64,000 bases of DNA. Origin: a bacterium (GTDB lineage Bacteria; Bdellovibrionota_G; JALEGL01). Below, in pieces: positions 17,485 to 26,792 of this stretch (its first letter is position 1; each line of letters starts with the position of its first letter). The stretch spans positions 62,001-126,000 of the forward strand of contig JALEGL010000006.1 in the NCBI GenBank assembly GCA_022763185.1. The letters are read 5' to 3'. The translations under genes were made by a program, and so were the position numbers. The notes beneath the pieces were generated by a model. The model saw only the letters and a program-made list of their open reading frames with translations. It searched no databases and was not told where the DNA came from.

Positions 17485-17955
17485 ATGGATCGTGTACCAA
17501 TGACCGAAGAAGGTAAGAGAAACCTACAAGAAGAGCTGAATCAATTGAAAAATGTTGAAAGACCTAAAATATCTGCAGATATTGAAGAAGCGCGTGGGCA
17601 TGGAGATTTAAAAGAAAATGCAGAGTACCATGCAGCCAAGGAAAAACAGGGTATGGTAGAAGCCAGAATCAGATTTTTAGAAGATCAATTTGCCCGCGCT
17701 GAAGTTATTGACGTGAACAGTCTATCCACGGATAAAGTAGTGTTTGGTTTAACCGTGACTTTGTATGATGCTGAGCAAGATAAAGAAATGAAGTACAGAA
17801 TTGTTGGTGATGTAGAGTCCAATTTGGAAAAAGGTGACATTTCAATCAACTCACCGATTGCCAGAGCATTGATTGGTAAACAAGAAGGTGATATTGCACT
17901 TGTACGAGCCCCTGGGGGTGAGCGCGAGTTAGAAATTGTCAGCATTGACAAATAA
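17485..17955 (+). CDS. greA: Transcription elongation factor GreA
   Basis: 156 residues from the ATG at 17485, with AAAGGAAAC as ribosome site; an upstream in-frame start at 17428 adds nothing conserved. The N-terminal coiled coil carries MTEEGKRNLQEEL, then ADIEEARGHGDLKENAEYHAAKE with the Asp-Leu-Lys-Glu-Asn-Ala-Glu tip residues that trigger RNA cleavage in backtracked polymerase. The C-terminal FKBP-like domain ends with GDIALVRAPGGERELEI. It is followed after 20 bases by the proline dehydrogenase gene. Confidence 0.95.
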   Translation: MDRVPMTEEGKRNLQEELNQLKNVERPKISADIEEARGHGDLKENAEYHAAKEKQGMVEARIRFLEDQFARAEVIDVNSLSTDKVVFGLTVTLYDAEQDKEMKYRIVGDVESNLEKGDISINSPIARALIGKQEGDIALVRAPGGERELEIVSIDK

Positions 17956-17975
17956 GTGTTGAATGAGGATGTAAT

Positions 17976-18827
17976 ATGAGACTTTTAGCAAAGTTAGCCA
18001 AACGTTTTGTTGCCGGAGAAACTGTAGAGGATATTATTGAACCAGTCAAAGCACTGAATCAAGATAACATTGCGGTTTCCTTGGATGTTTTAGGTGAAGA
18101 CATTGATAATAAAGTTGCATCGCAAGCCTTTGCCCAAGCATACCTGGATCTTTTAGATACAATTAAAGAGCAAAAACTCAATAGTAATGTTTCCTTAAAG
18201 CTAACCATGATGGGCTTGGATTTAGAGCAAGATTTTTGTGTGCAGCAAGTGGATGATATTTTGGCCAAAGCCAAACAAACCAATAATTTTGTTCGTATTG
18301 ATATGGAAGGGTCATCGCATACCTCTAAAACAATCACTGTTTTTGAGCGACTGTTTGCCAAATATGGTCAGAGTGTGGGCATTGTGATTCAAGCCTATTT
18401 GCATCGCAGTAAACAAGATATAGAACGTTTGGCTGAAATGGGTGCACCCGTAAGAGTATGCAAAGGAGCATACAAAGAGCCAAAACATATTGCTTATCAA
18501 AACATGGATGAAGTTAGAGCCAATTACAAAGAGTTGGTTCAAATTTTATGGAATAAACACTGTAAAGTGGCCATAGCAACTCATGATCAATCACTGATTG
18601 ACTGGGCTTTGGCTTATATTAAAGAACATAAAGTTGATAAAAGTTTGTATGAATTTCAAGTCTTGTATGGCCTAAGGCGAGTGACAATAGCCGAGCTTGC
18701 CAAGGACGGCCATCCGGTTCGAGTCTATGTTCCGTTTGGCCAACAGTGGTTGCCGTATTTTGTCAGGCGTTTAAAAGAGCGTAAAGAAAACGTTTGGTTT
18801 GTCCTCAAAGGTCTTTTTGAACGCTAA
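17976..18827 (+). CDS. Proline dehydrogenase (monofunctional PRODH)
   Basis: 283 residues, the size of single-domain bacterial PRODH. It oxidises proline to pyrroline-5-carboxylate with FAD. The TIM-barrel motifs are visible: VSLKLTMMGLD, FVRIDMEGS, VIQAYLHRS, VRVCKGAYKEP, IATHDQ, FQVLYGLRR, and the substrate-binding C-terminus RVYVPFGQQWLPYFVRRL. No P5C dehydrogenase gene is in the window. It is downstream of greA with an ATG and a short spacer, and converges on the cobalamin adenosyltransferase gene. Confidence 0.9.
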   Translation: MRLLAKLAKRFVAGETVEDIIEPVKALNQDNIAVSLDVLGEDIDNKVASQAFAQAYLDLLDTIKEQKLNSNVSLKLTMMGLDLEQDFCVQQVDDILAKAKQTNNFVRIDMEGSSHTSKTITVFERLFAKYGQSVGIVIQAYLHRSKQDIERLAEMGAPVRVCKGAYKEPKHIAYQNMDEVRANYKELVQILWNKHCKVAIATHDQSLIDWALAYIKEHKVDKSLYEFQVLYGLRRVTIAELAKDGHPVRVYVPFGQQWLPYFVRRLKERKENVWFVLKGLFER

Positions 18828-18843
18828 ATTAAGACAGTCTTGA

Positions 18844-19392
18844 CTAGGGTGCTTGGCTTTGTTGCCATTGGGTTTCACTGATTTTGCTTAAATGGTTCTG
18901 GTAGCGGGCGCAGACAAATAACCAATCGGATAAACGATTAAGGTATTGAATGATCCATAAATCCAGGGCTGTTTCTTGGTGAAGATCTAAGCATGCCCGT
19001 TCAGCTCTTCTGCAAACAGTCCGCGCAAAATGCAAAAAAGAAGCACATTGACTGCCGCCGGGTAAAATAAAGTTTTTTAAAGGAGAGAGTTGGGCTTGCA
19101 TATGATCAATTTCTTGTTCAAGGGCTTCGATATGGCTGTTTTCAAGCTCTTGAACATAGTCACTTTTTTTAGGTGTAGCCAATACAGCACCCAGTGAAAA
19201 CAACTCACTTTGTATTCGGGTCAGTTGTGTTGCAGTTTCTTCATGTTGACAAAAGCTTAGCGTGCATCCAAGCAAACTGTTAAGTTCATCGACTTCGCCA
19301 TAGGCACGTACTCGGATATGGTTTTTTTGTACGCGCCCACCTGAAAAGAGTGAGGTTTCTCCGCTATCGCCGGTTTTGGTGTAAATTTTCAT
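18844..19392 (-). CDS. pduO: PduO-type ATP:cob(I)alamin adenosyltransferase
   Basis: 182 residues from the ATG at 19392 (six more codons upstream are open but not conserved). The start MKIYTKTGDSGETSLFSGGRV and GEVDELNSLLG are the ATP-binding signature of PduO/MMAB adenosyltransferases. Later FILPGGS and FARTVCRRAER supply the active-site Arg and hydrophobic residues. It makes adenosylcobalamin from cob(I)alamin and ATP. Two adenosylcobalamin-dependent enzymes are encoded in this window, NrdJ (20.9-23.7 kb) and an acyl-CoA mutase (63.3 kb), so the cofactor has clear local customers. Confidence 0.92.
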   Translation of the reverse strand: MKIYTKTGDSGETSLFSGGRVQKNHIRVRAYGEVDELNSLLGCTLSFCQHEETATQLTRIQSELFSLGAVLATPKKSDYVQELENSHIEALEQEIDHMQAQLSPLKNFILPGGSQCASFLHFARTVCRRAERACLDLHQETALDLWIIQYLNRLSDWLFVCARYQNHLSKISETQWQQSQAP

Positions 19393-19575
19393 AACAGCTA
19401 CTTTAAACAATATTGCCTATTTTTGCACGTAAACAGACTGTGGGCGTTATTTTAAAACACAAAAGATAAGATTTATTGCAAGTGCAGCTACAAATGGTAT
19501 CATAATCAAGCTTTCGTGGAAGTGAGAGCATATGTGAAACCAAATCTGATTTAGTGTTTGAAGGGAGACCAGACA

Positions 19576-19815
19576 ATGGCCTATATTATTACTGAACCAT
19601 GCATAGGTGTAAAAGACTCAGCATGTGTTGAAGTGTGTCCTGTGGATTGTATTCACGGTAAAGATTCTGATGAACAATTGTATATTCACCCAGAAGAATG
19701 TATTGATTGCGGTGCCTGTGAGCCGGCATGCCCAGTCAATGCTATTTTTATTGAAGAGGAAGTGCCAGAAAAATGGCAGCCCTTTATTGAAAAAAATAAA
19801 AAATACTTTGAATAA
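19576..19815 (+). CDS. Ferredoxin with two iron-sulfur clusters (7Fe/8Fe FdxA-like)
   Basis: 79 residues from the ATG at 19576; AAGGGAGA sits 9 bases upstream. The first cysteine set is [17 protein letters not shown], where the spacing of the first two cysteines is the widened form seen in 3Fe-4S/4Fe-4S ferredoxins. The second set is [12 protein letters not shown], a classic 4Fe-4S set. It serves as a cytoplasmic electron carrier. No partner oxidoreductase is adjacent. A strong intrinsic terminator follows, so it is a single-gene unit. Confidence 0.9.
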   Translation: MAYIITEPCIGVKDSACVEVCPVDCIHGKDSDEQLYIHPEECIDCGACEPACPVNAIFIEEEVPEKWQPFIEKNKKYFE

Positions 19816-19835
19816 AAATCTCTACAGTTTAGCTT

Positions 19836-19869
19836 TTTTAAAGCCAAGCCCTGTGCTTGGCTTTTTTTA
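19836..19869 (+). terminator. Intrinsic terminator after the ferredoxin gene
   Basis: AAGCCAAGC and GCTTGGCTT form a GC-rich stem with a short CCTGT-type loop, followed directly by a run of seven T. It is a textbook rho-independent terminator 20 bases past the stop codon. Confidence 0.85.
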
Positions 19870-19939
19870 TCGCTTTTTCCCAAGCCTTTTATCGGTCAAG
19901 ATCTCTCGCCTGCTTAATCCCTTAAAACTAAACAGACGC

Positions 19940-20740
19940 TTAACTTAGTTTCCAAAAACAATTTTCACCGACAACGCTGAATTGGAATTTTTTATACAAG
20001 GCAATGGCAGGTTTATTGGACGTGTTAACCTGTAAAGCCATGTCTTTGCCTTCTTTTTTAGCTTGCAGTAATAGCATTTGAGTAAAAAGCGTTCCCCAGC
20101 CATGTCGTCGATGCTTTTGAAAAATAAAGAGTCTCCCCATCCAAAAGCGATTGGGGGATACGATTGTATTGCCGCAAGCTCCTATAAATTGGTTTTGATG
20201 ATTAAATAAAAGGTAATATTGGTTTTTATTGATATCTGACAGTTTAGGAACAGTCCAAGACGAATTTTGCTCAAGATTAAATGTTTCAAGCCATGTTTTG
20301 ATCAGTGGATAATCTTTGGTTTTTGCTTTATCCATATAACCATGATTAGGCATTGAGTGTTGAATTTTTTTTTGATCAATGTGCATAAACAGATAGGGAT
20401 TTTGAGCATGTACTTTTTCTTGTAAGTCATTGGGAAAAAAATTTTGCAGTTCCACAGGTCCAAAAATCATGTTGGGGTAGCCGAGCATTGAATATAAAAA
20501 GTTTAAATACTCTGTACTATGCTGCGAAGGTTGTCCATATATGTTCCAGCTGTTGTTATTGGGTGACACAGCAATAAACGTTTTTGATTGCCCTTGCTTG
20601 TCGATAAAAAATTGATATTGATTTAAATGGTCATCACTATAGCAGGATAGTAGATCACAGAAATTGCACGCTTGAAAAAAGTGTCTTTTTAAATACTTTA
20701 GTTCAGCACGTTTTCTTGGAATAGTGAGTAGTTTTTCCAT
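19940..20740 (-). CDS. GNAT family N-acetyltransferase
   Basis: 266 residues. The acetyl-CoA binding motif A is near the C-terminus: RLFIFQKHRRHGWGTLF (the R-x-x-G-x-G/A loop), followed by ALQVNTSNKPAIALYKKFQF, the Asn and Tyr strand of motif B. The first 130 residues form a second, degenerate GNAT-like or substrate-specific half. The substrate is not recognisable. It is transcribed toward the ferredoxin terminator. Confidence 0.7.
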   Translation of the reverse strand: MEKLLTIPRKRAELKYLKRHFFQACNFCDLLSCYSDDHLNQYQFFIDKQGQSKTFIAVSPNNNSWNIYGQPSQHSTEYLNFLYSMLGYPNMIFGPVELQNFFPNDLQEKVHAQNPYLFMHIDQKKIQHSMPNHGYMDKAKTKDYPLIKTWLETFNLEQNSSWTVPKLSDINKNQYYLLFNHQNQFIGACGNTIVSPNRFWMGRLFIFQKHRRHGWGTLFTQMLLLQAKKEGKDMALQVNTSNKPAIALYKKFQFSVVGENCFWKLS

Positions 20741-20828
20741 TTACTGAATAAAGCAAAAAATTGTCTGAAAATAAAGCATGATTTTAAGTGTAAAATTATC
20801 ATCATGGGTTTTTCTTGTCATTGTATAA

Positions 20829-20866
20829 CTAAAAAGAGGTATGCAGCATGGCATACCTCTTTAATT
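20829..20866 (-). terminator. Intrinsic terminator of nrdJ
   Basis: AAAGAGGTATGC pairs with GCATACCTCTTT, a 12-bp perfect stem with a 6-base loop (20833-20862). Read on the minus strand the stem is followed by TTTTTA, so it serves nrdJ, whose stop codon is at 20897. Confidence 0.85.
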
Positions 20867-20896
20867 ATGACTAGAATCTCTTGGTAAAACAGAGTT

Positions 20897-23707
20897 TTAC
20901 GAACAACCGCTGGTGGCGCCACAGTTTTGGCATTTGTAGCATACACCGCTACGGATGGTCATAGACCCACACTCTGTGCATGGAGGTGTGTCTTGCTGAA
21001 CTTGGATAGACCAGTTAGACTCATCATGCGCCAGCTCTGCACCGGCAACTGCATTACTTGCTTCTGTTGTGGTGGTTGTTGTTGCACCATTTGTTGTACT
21101 TGTATTGAGCGCTTTTTCTGCTTGTTCAACGGCTTGTTTAGCATCTTCCGATAAAACACCAACCTGAGCTTTTTCACTTGCGCTTAAAAACTTGGACGCC
21201 ATCCAACGGAAAATATAATCTACCAATGATTTGGCAAATGGAATTTCTTTATTGCTGGTCATGCCTGAAGGCTCAAAGCGAGTATGACTGAATTTGTCAA
21301 TCAACACACGCAATGGGACACCATATTGCAGAGCTAAAGAAATGGCCGTTGCAAAAGAGTCCATCATACCAGAAATAATGGTTCCTTCTTTGGAGATGAC
21401 CAAGAAGATCTCTCCTGGATTACCATCTTCAAACATACCCACAGTGATATAACCTTGATAACCACCCACAGAAAATTTATGAGTAATGGATTGGCGTTCA
21501 TCTGGAAGATGTTTGCGGTAAGGCTTAGCTGTGACTGCTGTTGTTGCTTGTTCACTGCTGTTGTCCATTGAAGTGTTTAAAGGTTGTGAGCGCTTGCAGC
21601 CGTCACGGTATACGGCAACTGCTTTGATGCCCATTTTCCATGAATCAACATAGGCCTGAGCAATTTCTTCTTCTGTTACGGTGTTGGGTAAGTTAACCGT
21701 TTTAGAAATAGCACCAGAGATAAAGGGCTGAACAGCTCCCATCATTTTTAGGTGACCCATATAATGAATAGAACGTTCACCATTCATAGGTTTAAAGGCA
21801 CAGTCAAATACGGCAACATGCTCTGCTGTGATATGAGGTGCGCCTTCAATGGTTTCTTCTTTTTCAATGTAGCCTAAAATGTCTTGACGTTGTATTTCGT
21901 CATAGCCGAGTTTTTTAAGAGCCATAGGCACAGTGGTGTTGACAATTTTTAAGTAACCACCGCCAACAAGCTTTTTGTATTTAACCAAAGCAATATCAGG
22001 CTCAACACCCGTGGTATCACAGTCCATCATAAAACCAATGGTTCCTGTTGGGGCCAAAACACTGATCTGTGAATTTCTAAAGCCATGCTTTTTACCCAAG
22101 CTGTAGGCTTCTTCCCAATCTTCTTGAGCAGCCAAATACAACTCACGATCTACCAAGTTTTGATCAATGTCGTTAACCGCATCAGCGTGTTTACGAATAA
22201 CTTTTAACATGGGTTCACGGTTGTTGGCATAGCCGGCAAAGGGTTCTTTGTCTGCAGCAACCTCGGCGGATGTTTTGTATGTGTGGCCAGAAAGAATGGC
22301 AGTAATGGCAGCAGCATGCGCGCGGCCTTCATCAGAGTCGTAACCTAGACCCATAGACATCAACAAAGCACCCAAGTTGGCATAGCCAATACCCAATGGT
22401 CTGTAATCATGACTGTTTTTCTCAATCATTGGGGTAGGGTAAGATGCGTTATCAACAATAATTTCTTGAGCCAGAATGGTTGTTCTAGCGGCATGTCTGA
22501 ACGATTCAATATCAAATTTACCATCAGGGCTTACATATTTCATGAGGTTCAATGAAGCCAAGTTACACGCAGTATCGTTGAGGAACATGTATTCAGAACA
22601 TGGGTTAGATGCATGAATGCGATCTGTATTAGGACAGGTGTGCCAGTCGTTGATCGTGGTATCAAACTGTAAACCAGGGTCACCACAAATCCAAGCCGAT
22701 TTGGAAATTTTTTCCATAATTTCTTTGGCTGGCATAGTTTCTACCGGTGTTTTGTCTACAACAGAAAGAGTTGTCCAGTTACGGTCTTCTTCCAAAGCAC
22801 GCATGTATTCATCGGTGACGCGCACAGAGTTGTTGGAATTTTGGAAAAAAACAGAACCATAGGCAGGACCATTGAATGAACCGTCATAGCCAGCATCAAT
22901 CAGTGCCCAAGCTTTTTTCTCTTCCATTTCTTTGCATTGGATAAAATCAACAATATCAGGATGATCAACATTCAAGATAACCATTTTTGCAGCTCTGCGG
23001 GTTTTACCACCAGATTTAATCACGCCAGCAAAAGCATCATACCCTTTCATGAATGAAACTGGACCTGAAGCTTCACCCCCACCGGCTAAACCTTCTTTAG
23101 AAGAGCGGATGCTTGAAAAATTGGTGCCTGTACCTGAGCCACCTTTAAACAACATGCCTTCAGTTTTTGCCAAGTCTAAAATGGAAGACATGGAGTCATC
23201 AACAGAGTTAATGAAACATGCAGAACATTGCGGATGCTCTTCAACCCCAACATTGAACCAAACCGGAGAATTAAAGGCCATTTTTTGGTGGACCAACAAG
23301 TGGGTCAATTCATCTTCAAAAATTTCAGCTTCTTTGCTTGTGGCAAAATAATTTTGTTTTTTAGCCCATCCAGCCATGGTTTTAGCAACGCGTGAAATCA
23401 ACTGCTTAACAGAGGTTTCGCGTTGAGGAGTATTCAGTGTACCTCTGAAGTACTTTGAAACCACAACATTGGTGGCCAACATCGACCAAAACTTAGGGAC
23501 TTCAACATCTTTTTGTGAGAAAACCACTTCACCTTTTTCATTAGCAATCAAAGCTTCTCGGGTTTCCCATTCAATAGCGTCAAAAGGGTGCACACCTTCT
23601 TGAGTAAAGTAACGTTTAAAATTCAAGCCTTTGCCTGTTTTTTTCTGTGTGTTTTTCTTCCGAGATGATGAGCTGGGTGTTGAGCGATTGATCACAGATG
23701 TTTCCAT
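20897..23707 (-). CDS. nrdJ: Vitamin B12-dependent (class II) ribonucleoside-diphosphate reductase
   Basis: 936 residues from the ATG at 23707, which has AGGAGG 8 bases upstream; the longer open frame to 23779 lacks support. It reduces ribonucleotides using adenosylcobalamin, independent of oxygen. Motifs: FNSPVWFNVG, CSACFINSVDDSM, a GGSGTGTNFS loop, NPCSEYMFLNDTACNLASLNL with the radical-site Cys and Glu, and APTGTIGFMMDCDTTG. The C-terminal tail ends in a four-cysteine zinc ribbon (CTECG...CYKCQNCG) and a final redox C-S type end, as in NrdJ proteins. It is monocistronic, with a strong terminator and a long upstream region. Confidence 0.95.
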   Translation of the reverse strand: METSVINRSTPSSSSRKKNTQKKTGKGLNFKRYFTQEGVHPFDAIEWETREALIANEKGEVVFSQKDVEVPKFWSMLATNVVVSKYFRGTLNTPQRETSVKQLISRVAKTMAGWAKKQNYFATSKEAEIFEDELTHLLVHQKMAFNSPVWFNVGVEEHPQCSACFINSVDDSMSSILDLAKTEGMLFKGGSGTGTNFSSIRSSKEGLAGGGEASGPVSFMKGYDAFAGVIKSGGKTRRAAKMVILNVDHPDIVDFIQCKEMEEKKAWALIDAGYDGSFNGPAYGSVFFQNSNNSVRVTDEYMRALEEDRNWTTLSVVDKTPVETMPAKEIMEKISKSAWICGDPGLQFDTTINDWHTCPNTDRIHASNPCSEYMFLNDTACNLASLNLMKYVSPDGKFDIESFRHAARTTILAQEIIVDNASYPTPMIEKNSHDYRPLGIGYANLGALLMSMGLGYDSDEGRAHAAAITAILSGHTYKTSAEVAADKEPFAGYANNREPMLKVIRKHADAVNDIDQNLVDRELYLAAQEDWEEAYSLGKKHGFRNSQISVLAPTGTIGFMMDCDTTGVEPDIALVKYKKLVGGGYLKIVNTTVPMALKKLGYDEIQRQDILGYIEKEETIEGAPHITAEHVAVFDCAFKPMNGERSIHYMGHLKMMGAVQPFISGAISKTVNLPNTVTEEEIAQAYVDSWKMGIKAVAVYRDGCKRSQPLNTSMDNSSEQATTAVTAKPYRKHLPDERQSITHKFSVGGYQGYITVGMFEDGNPGEIFLVISKEGTIISGMMDSFATAISLALQYGVPLRVLIDKFSHTRFEPSGMTSNKEIPFAKSLVDYIFRWMASKFLSASEKAQVGVLSEDAKQAVEQAEKALNTSTTNGATTTTTTEASNAVAGAELAHDESNWSIQVQQDTPPCTECGSMTIRSGVCYKCQNCGATSGCS

Positions 23708-24114
23708 AGAGGTCCTCCTAAAAATAATTAAAGTATCGTCGTTAAAGCTTTTTGAGAATAAAAATCCCAAAACACACAATCATGGCGGATGAACGGTGTT
23801 TTTGGTTTACATATCTCAATGTAGGGCATTGGGTTAGGGTACATAACCATGCACTATATGTATTTTAACTTATGGCAAAATTAGCCAGTAAATCAAGTAC
23901 AATTTTTAATAATTCATAAGTCTCTAGGATTAAAAAGAAAACCACTTTAAACCAAAAACCACAAAGACTTTAGATACATATAAATGTCAAACATTATTCA
24001 GTTTACAGCAAAAGCGACAAGGTCTTTTTATATTAAATAGTGTAACGCTAGTGCTTTTATAAAGCTTATCTATACTATTTTAGAGAGCAGCATTCAAAAT
24101 ATTTTCTTATATAT
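23708..24114 (-). promoter_or_regulatory. 407-base upstream region of nrdJ with one candidate NrdR box
   Basis: Read on the minus strand, 23866-23851 gives AAAATACATATAGTGC, matching 12 of 16 positions of the NrdR consensus as I recall it (ACACTATATATAGTGT). The partner box expected two or three helical turns away is not evident. I looked for a cobalamin riboswitch B12 box in this leader and saw none. The rest is AT-rich with no supported gene. Confidence 0.3.
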
Positions 24115-24777
24115 TTAAATATAATTAATCATATCAGAAACATGTTCAAAATAAATGCTGGGCATACTCTTTAAAAGGGGTTTTTTGGCTGTGAAGCCAG
24201 AAAGAACAGCAATATTATCCATGCCTGCTTTTTGGGCAGCAATAATATCAACAGGGCTATCCCCAATCATAACAGCATCCTTTGCGTTTACTCCGAGGGT
24301 TTCACATATTTTTTGTAAAGGTAGAGGGTGGGGTTTTTTTACTGGATACGTGTCTCCACCTACAACCATACTAAACAGGTGTTTGATATTGAGCCCTTCT
24401 AAAATTGTGTGGCAAGGCGCTTCACGTTTATTGCTCATCAAAGCAAGTTTAGCATATTGACTAATGGTATGGAGAATATGATCAACTTTGTCGTAAAGCT
24501 TGGTGTTATGCAGGAGCTTTTCTTGATAAAAATGAATAAAATGAGGGTAAACTCTTTTAACAAGAGCTTTATCTTTGAGTAAATCTAAAAGAATTTGTCT
24601 GCTGCCTTGATGTAAATATTGTTTAAGTTCATCAATACTGGGAGGAGTGATTCCAAGTTTATTGCATGCAGCGGCGAGGCTGTTGCAAATATCCAAAGAA
24701 GAGTCAATGAGCGTGCCGTCCAAATCAAAAATGAAAAGTTGTTTTTGTTTTAAATTTATTGGGTTTTGCATAGACAT
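24115..24777 (-). CDS. HAD-superfamily phosphatase, phosphoglycolate-phosphatase-like
   Basis: 220 residues. The HAD motifs are in order: FDLDGTLIDSS (nucleophile and acid Asp) near residue 15, MSNKRE (motif II region) near 115, KPHPLPL (motif III Lys) and MIGDSPVDIIAAQKAG (motif IV Asp pair). The helical cap between them is of the Gph/PGP type. The likely substrate is 2-phosphoglycolate or a similar small phosphate ester. It is divergent from ygfZ with 40 bases between starts. Confidence 0.8.
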   Translation of the reverse strand: MSMQNPINLKQKQLFIFDLDGTLIDSSLDICNSLAAACNKLGITPPSIDELKQYLHQGSRQILLDLLKDKALVKRVYPHFIHFYQEKLLHNTKLYDKVDHILHTISQYAKLALMSNKREAPCHTILEGLNIKHLFSMVVGGDTYPVKKPHPLPLQKICETLGVNAKDAVMIGDSPVDIIAAQKAGMDNIAVLSGFTAKKPLLKSMPSIYFEHVSDMINYI

Positions 24778-24817
24778 TAGGGCAGAGTGTGTATAGTTTT
24801 TAACTTAAGGTCAAGAC

Positions 24818-25651
24818 ATGCAAATGTATCAACGAAAAAATAGACGATTTGTTGAGATTGAAGGGCAAGATGCAGAAAAGTTTTTGCAAAATCTTCTCAG
24901 TCAAAATCTCAATCTACTCAAAGCCAACGTAGATCAGGCAGTTTTATCCTGCCTGCTGAATCAAAAAGGCGGTGTAGAAGCTTATTTCTGGGTTAGTCTC
25001 AATCAAGACAGATATGTATTGGATATGCATAAAACCATGCTTGACGGTGTGCTGGATATTTTTCAAAGTTACAAGTTAAGAAGCCGAGTTGATTTTAATC
25101 TACTTCCTATCCAATACAGTTATTATAGCCTAGAAAAAGCAGACCTTGGAGCCCAGACACAACAGCATAAAATTACAATCAATGGCCAAATACTGTATAG
25201 ATCAATTATTTTAGACAACGATAAAGTAGAAGCGTTAAATTTAGGTGTGTGGTCAGAACCGGCGTGGGAGTTATTTCGTATACAACAACGTTGGCCTAAA
25301 TGGTTGCAGGATGTAAAGTCAGGGATGTTGGTTTTGCAAAGTGATTTTTTAAAACAAGGGGTGGCTTTAGATAAAGGTTGTTATTTAGGGCAAGAAACTG
25401 TGGCACGTGTTCATGCTCGAGGAGAGCGTGTGGCACGTAAGTTGTTTAATGTTAAAGCACCTTTGAACAGGCTATCAGCCGGAGATACTTTAAGTAAAGG
25501 GGATGAAAAAAAAATAATTGGAATGATAAGCAGCGTTGTTCACAGTGAAAAAAATCAAGAAGATTGGGCTTTGGCTATGCTGCACCGTGAAGCATGGGAT
25601 GAAAAAACATTGGTATCGAGCGCAAACGTAAAAGTAGAGGTGAACGCATGA
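24818..25651 (+). CDS. ygfZ: YgfZ/GcvT-fold folate-binding protein
   Basis: 277 residues. The diagnostic KGCYLGQE motif is at about residues 186-193, followed by RVHARGERVARKL. The N-terminus RFVEIEGQDAEKFLQNLLSQN matches the folate-binding start. YgfZ proteins help assemble or repair certain iron-sulfur enzymes with tetrahydrofolate. The stop codon overlaps the start of the MBL hydrolase gene as ATGA, so the pair is translationally coupled. Confidence 0.9.
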   Translation: MQMYQRKNRRFVEIEGQDAEKFLQNLLSQNLNLLKANVDQAVLSCLLNQKGGVEAYFWVSLNQDRYVLDMHKTMLDGVLDIFQSYKLRSRVDFNLLPIQYSYYSLEKADLGAQTQQHKITINGQILYRSIILDNDKVEALNLGVWSEPAWELFRIQQRWPKWLQDVKSGMLVLQSDFLKQGVALDKGCYLGQETVARVHARGERVARKLFNVKAPLNRLSAGDTLSKGDEKKIIGMISSVVHSEKNQEDWALAMLHREAWDEKTLVSSANVKVEVNA

Positions 25652-26310
25652 GTGAGAAACAGATTTTTTTTAAACAAGTTGAAATTGGGCCTATGGCTAA
25701 CTTTATCTATTTGATTGGGGACCCTAAAACCAGAACAGCTGCAGTGGTTGATCCAGCTTGGGATATTGATGCCATCATCAAAATGGCAGAGCAAGACGAC
25801 TATTCAATTACGGATATTTTAATCACGCATGGGCACCCAGACCATATTAATGGGGTAGAAGACATGATTGCACGCACCGGAGCCAAAGTGCACATGCACA
25901 AAGATGAAATGCCATGGTTGGGTGAGTTTAAAGAAACCGCCCTCAAAACCGATAATGAAACCTTTATCCACATTGGCGATATTCCCATAAAATGCATTCA
26001 CACCCCTGGACATACGCCGGGCTCCCAGTGCTTTATGGTCAATCAGAAACTGGTATCCGGAGACACTTTATTTATAGGTGGATGTGGCAGAACTGATTTA
26101 CCCGGCGGAGATCCTGAAAAACTCTATGAAAGTTTATACCATCGTTTAAGTAAAGTGGATGATGACGTGATTTTGTGCCCCGGCCATAACTATGCGGATG
26201 TTCAACAAAGAAAAATGGGCGAAGAAAAAAAAGACAATCCCTATTTGCAATTTGAAAGTGTGCATAATTTTATTGGCAAAAGAGATCCTAGCAAGTTTGA
26301 AGAAGAGTGA
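25648..26310 (+). CDS. Metallo-beta-lactamase fold hydrolase (glyoxalase II / persulfide-dioxygenase-like)
   Basis: 220 residues. The dinuclear metal motif THGHPDH (HxHxDH) is near residue 60. Later metal ligands are in HTPGHTPGS, SGDTLFIGGCGRTDLPGG and LCPGHNY. The GGCGRTDLPGG segment is frequent in the glyoxalase II/ETHE1-like branch. The likely substrate is a thioester or persulfide, which would suit its coupling to ygfZ, an iron-sulfur maintenance gene; this is inference. Confidence 0.8.
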   Translation: MSEKQIFFKQVEIGPMANFIYLIGDPKTRTAAVVDPAWDIDAIIKMAEQDDYSITDILITHGHPDHINGVEDMIARTGAKVHMHKDEMPWLGEFKETALKTDNETFIHIGDIPIKCIHTPGHTPGSQCFMVNQKLVSGDTLFIGGCGRTDLPGGDPEKLYESLYHRLSKVDDDVILCPGHNYADVQQRKMGEEKKDNPYLQFESVHNFIGKRDPSKFEEE

Positions 26311-26792
26311 TTTGCTCTGTGCTATCTGAGTATAGGGATATCCATCTCATGATGTGATTCACATAAAGCACTGGCAAGATCATCAATTCCTCAACCCTCA
26401 TCAAAAGATTCATACGAAATAGGCTAGTGCTGGTAATGACGTCAAGTTCAGTCAAAAGCAGCGCTATGCGTGTTGCAATGGAGTGAAATGTCTAAGTGGA
26501 TGAAAACCAGTTAAAAGCCTGCAAACCGTGGGGTGTAGCTTAGCTGTGAAAAGGTTTAAGTCATTCATTTTGAGAACGTGTCATTCTTTTAAGTTTTCAA
26601 GAAAATATGCCAGCACTTTTTTCAATGGCAAAAAAACACTGAATTAAACACCAATTCAATTGAGCGGTGCCTCAATCCTGACATTGACGGGGTTAGTTTT
26701 TTATCTCTGTCAGTTGACATATAAGAAATAGTTATGTTAAGTGATATACAATTAATAATTGTAATAATTAAACAATCTCACAAGGGGGCATC
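26311..26792 (+). other. 482-base intergenic region
   Basis: All frames are broken by frequent stops and I see no gene. A TTGACA at 26714-26719 may be a -35 element for the secreted-protein gene at 26793, but no good -10 follows at the right distance. A weak stem (AATCC / GGGTT) before TTTTTT near 26690 could be a terminator. The ribosome site of the next gene is CAAGGGGG. Confidence 0.3.

Noticed and set aside
23708-24114. Cobalamin riboswitch upstream of nrdJ
   Set aside because: Expected because nrdJ needs B12, but I found no B12-box sequence on the right strand.
26525-26610. tRNA-like start GGGGTGTAGCTTAGCTG
   Set aside because: No anticodon stem or TTCAA-type T arm follows at the right distance, and the acceptor stem has no partner, so it is not a tRNA.
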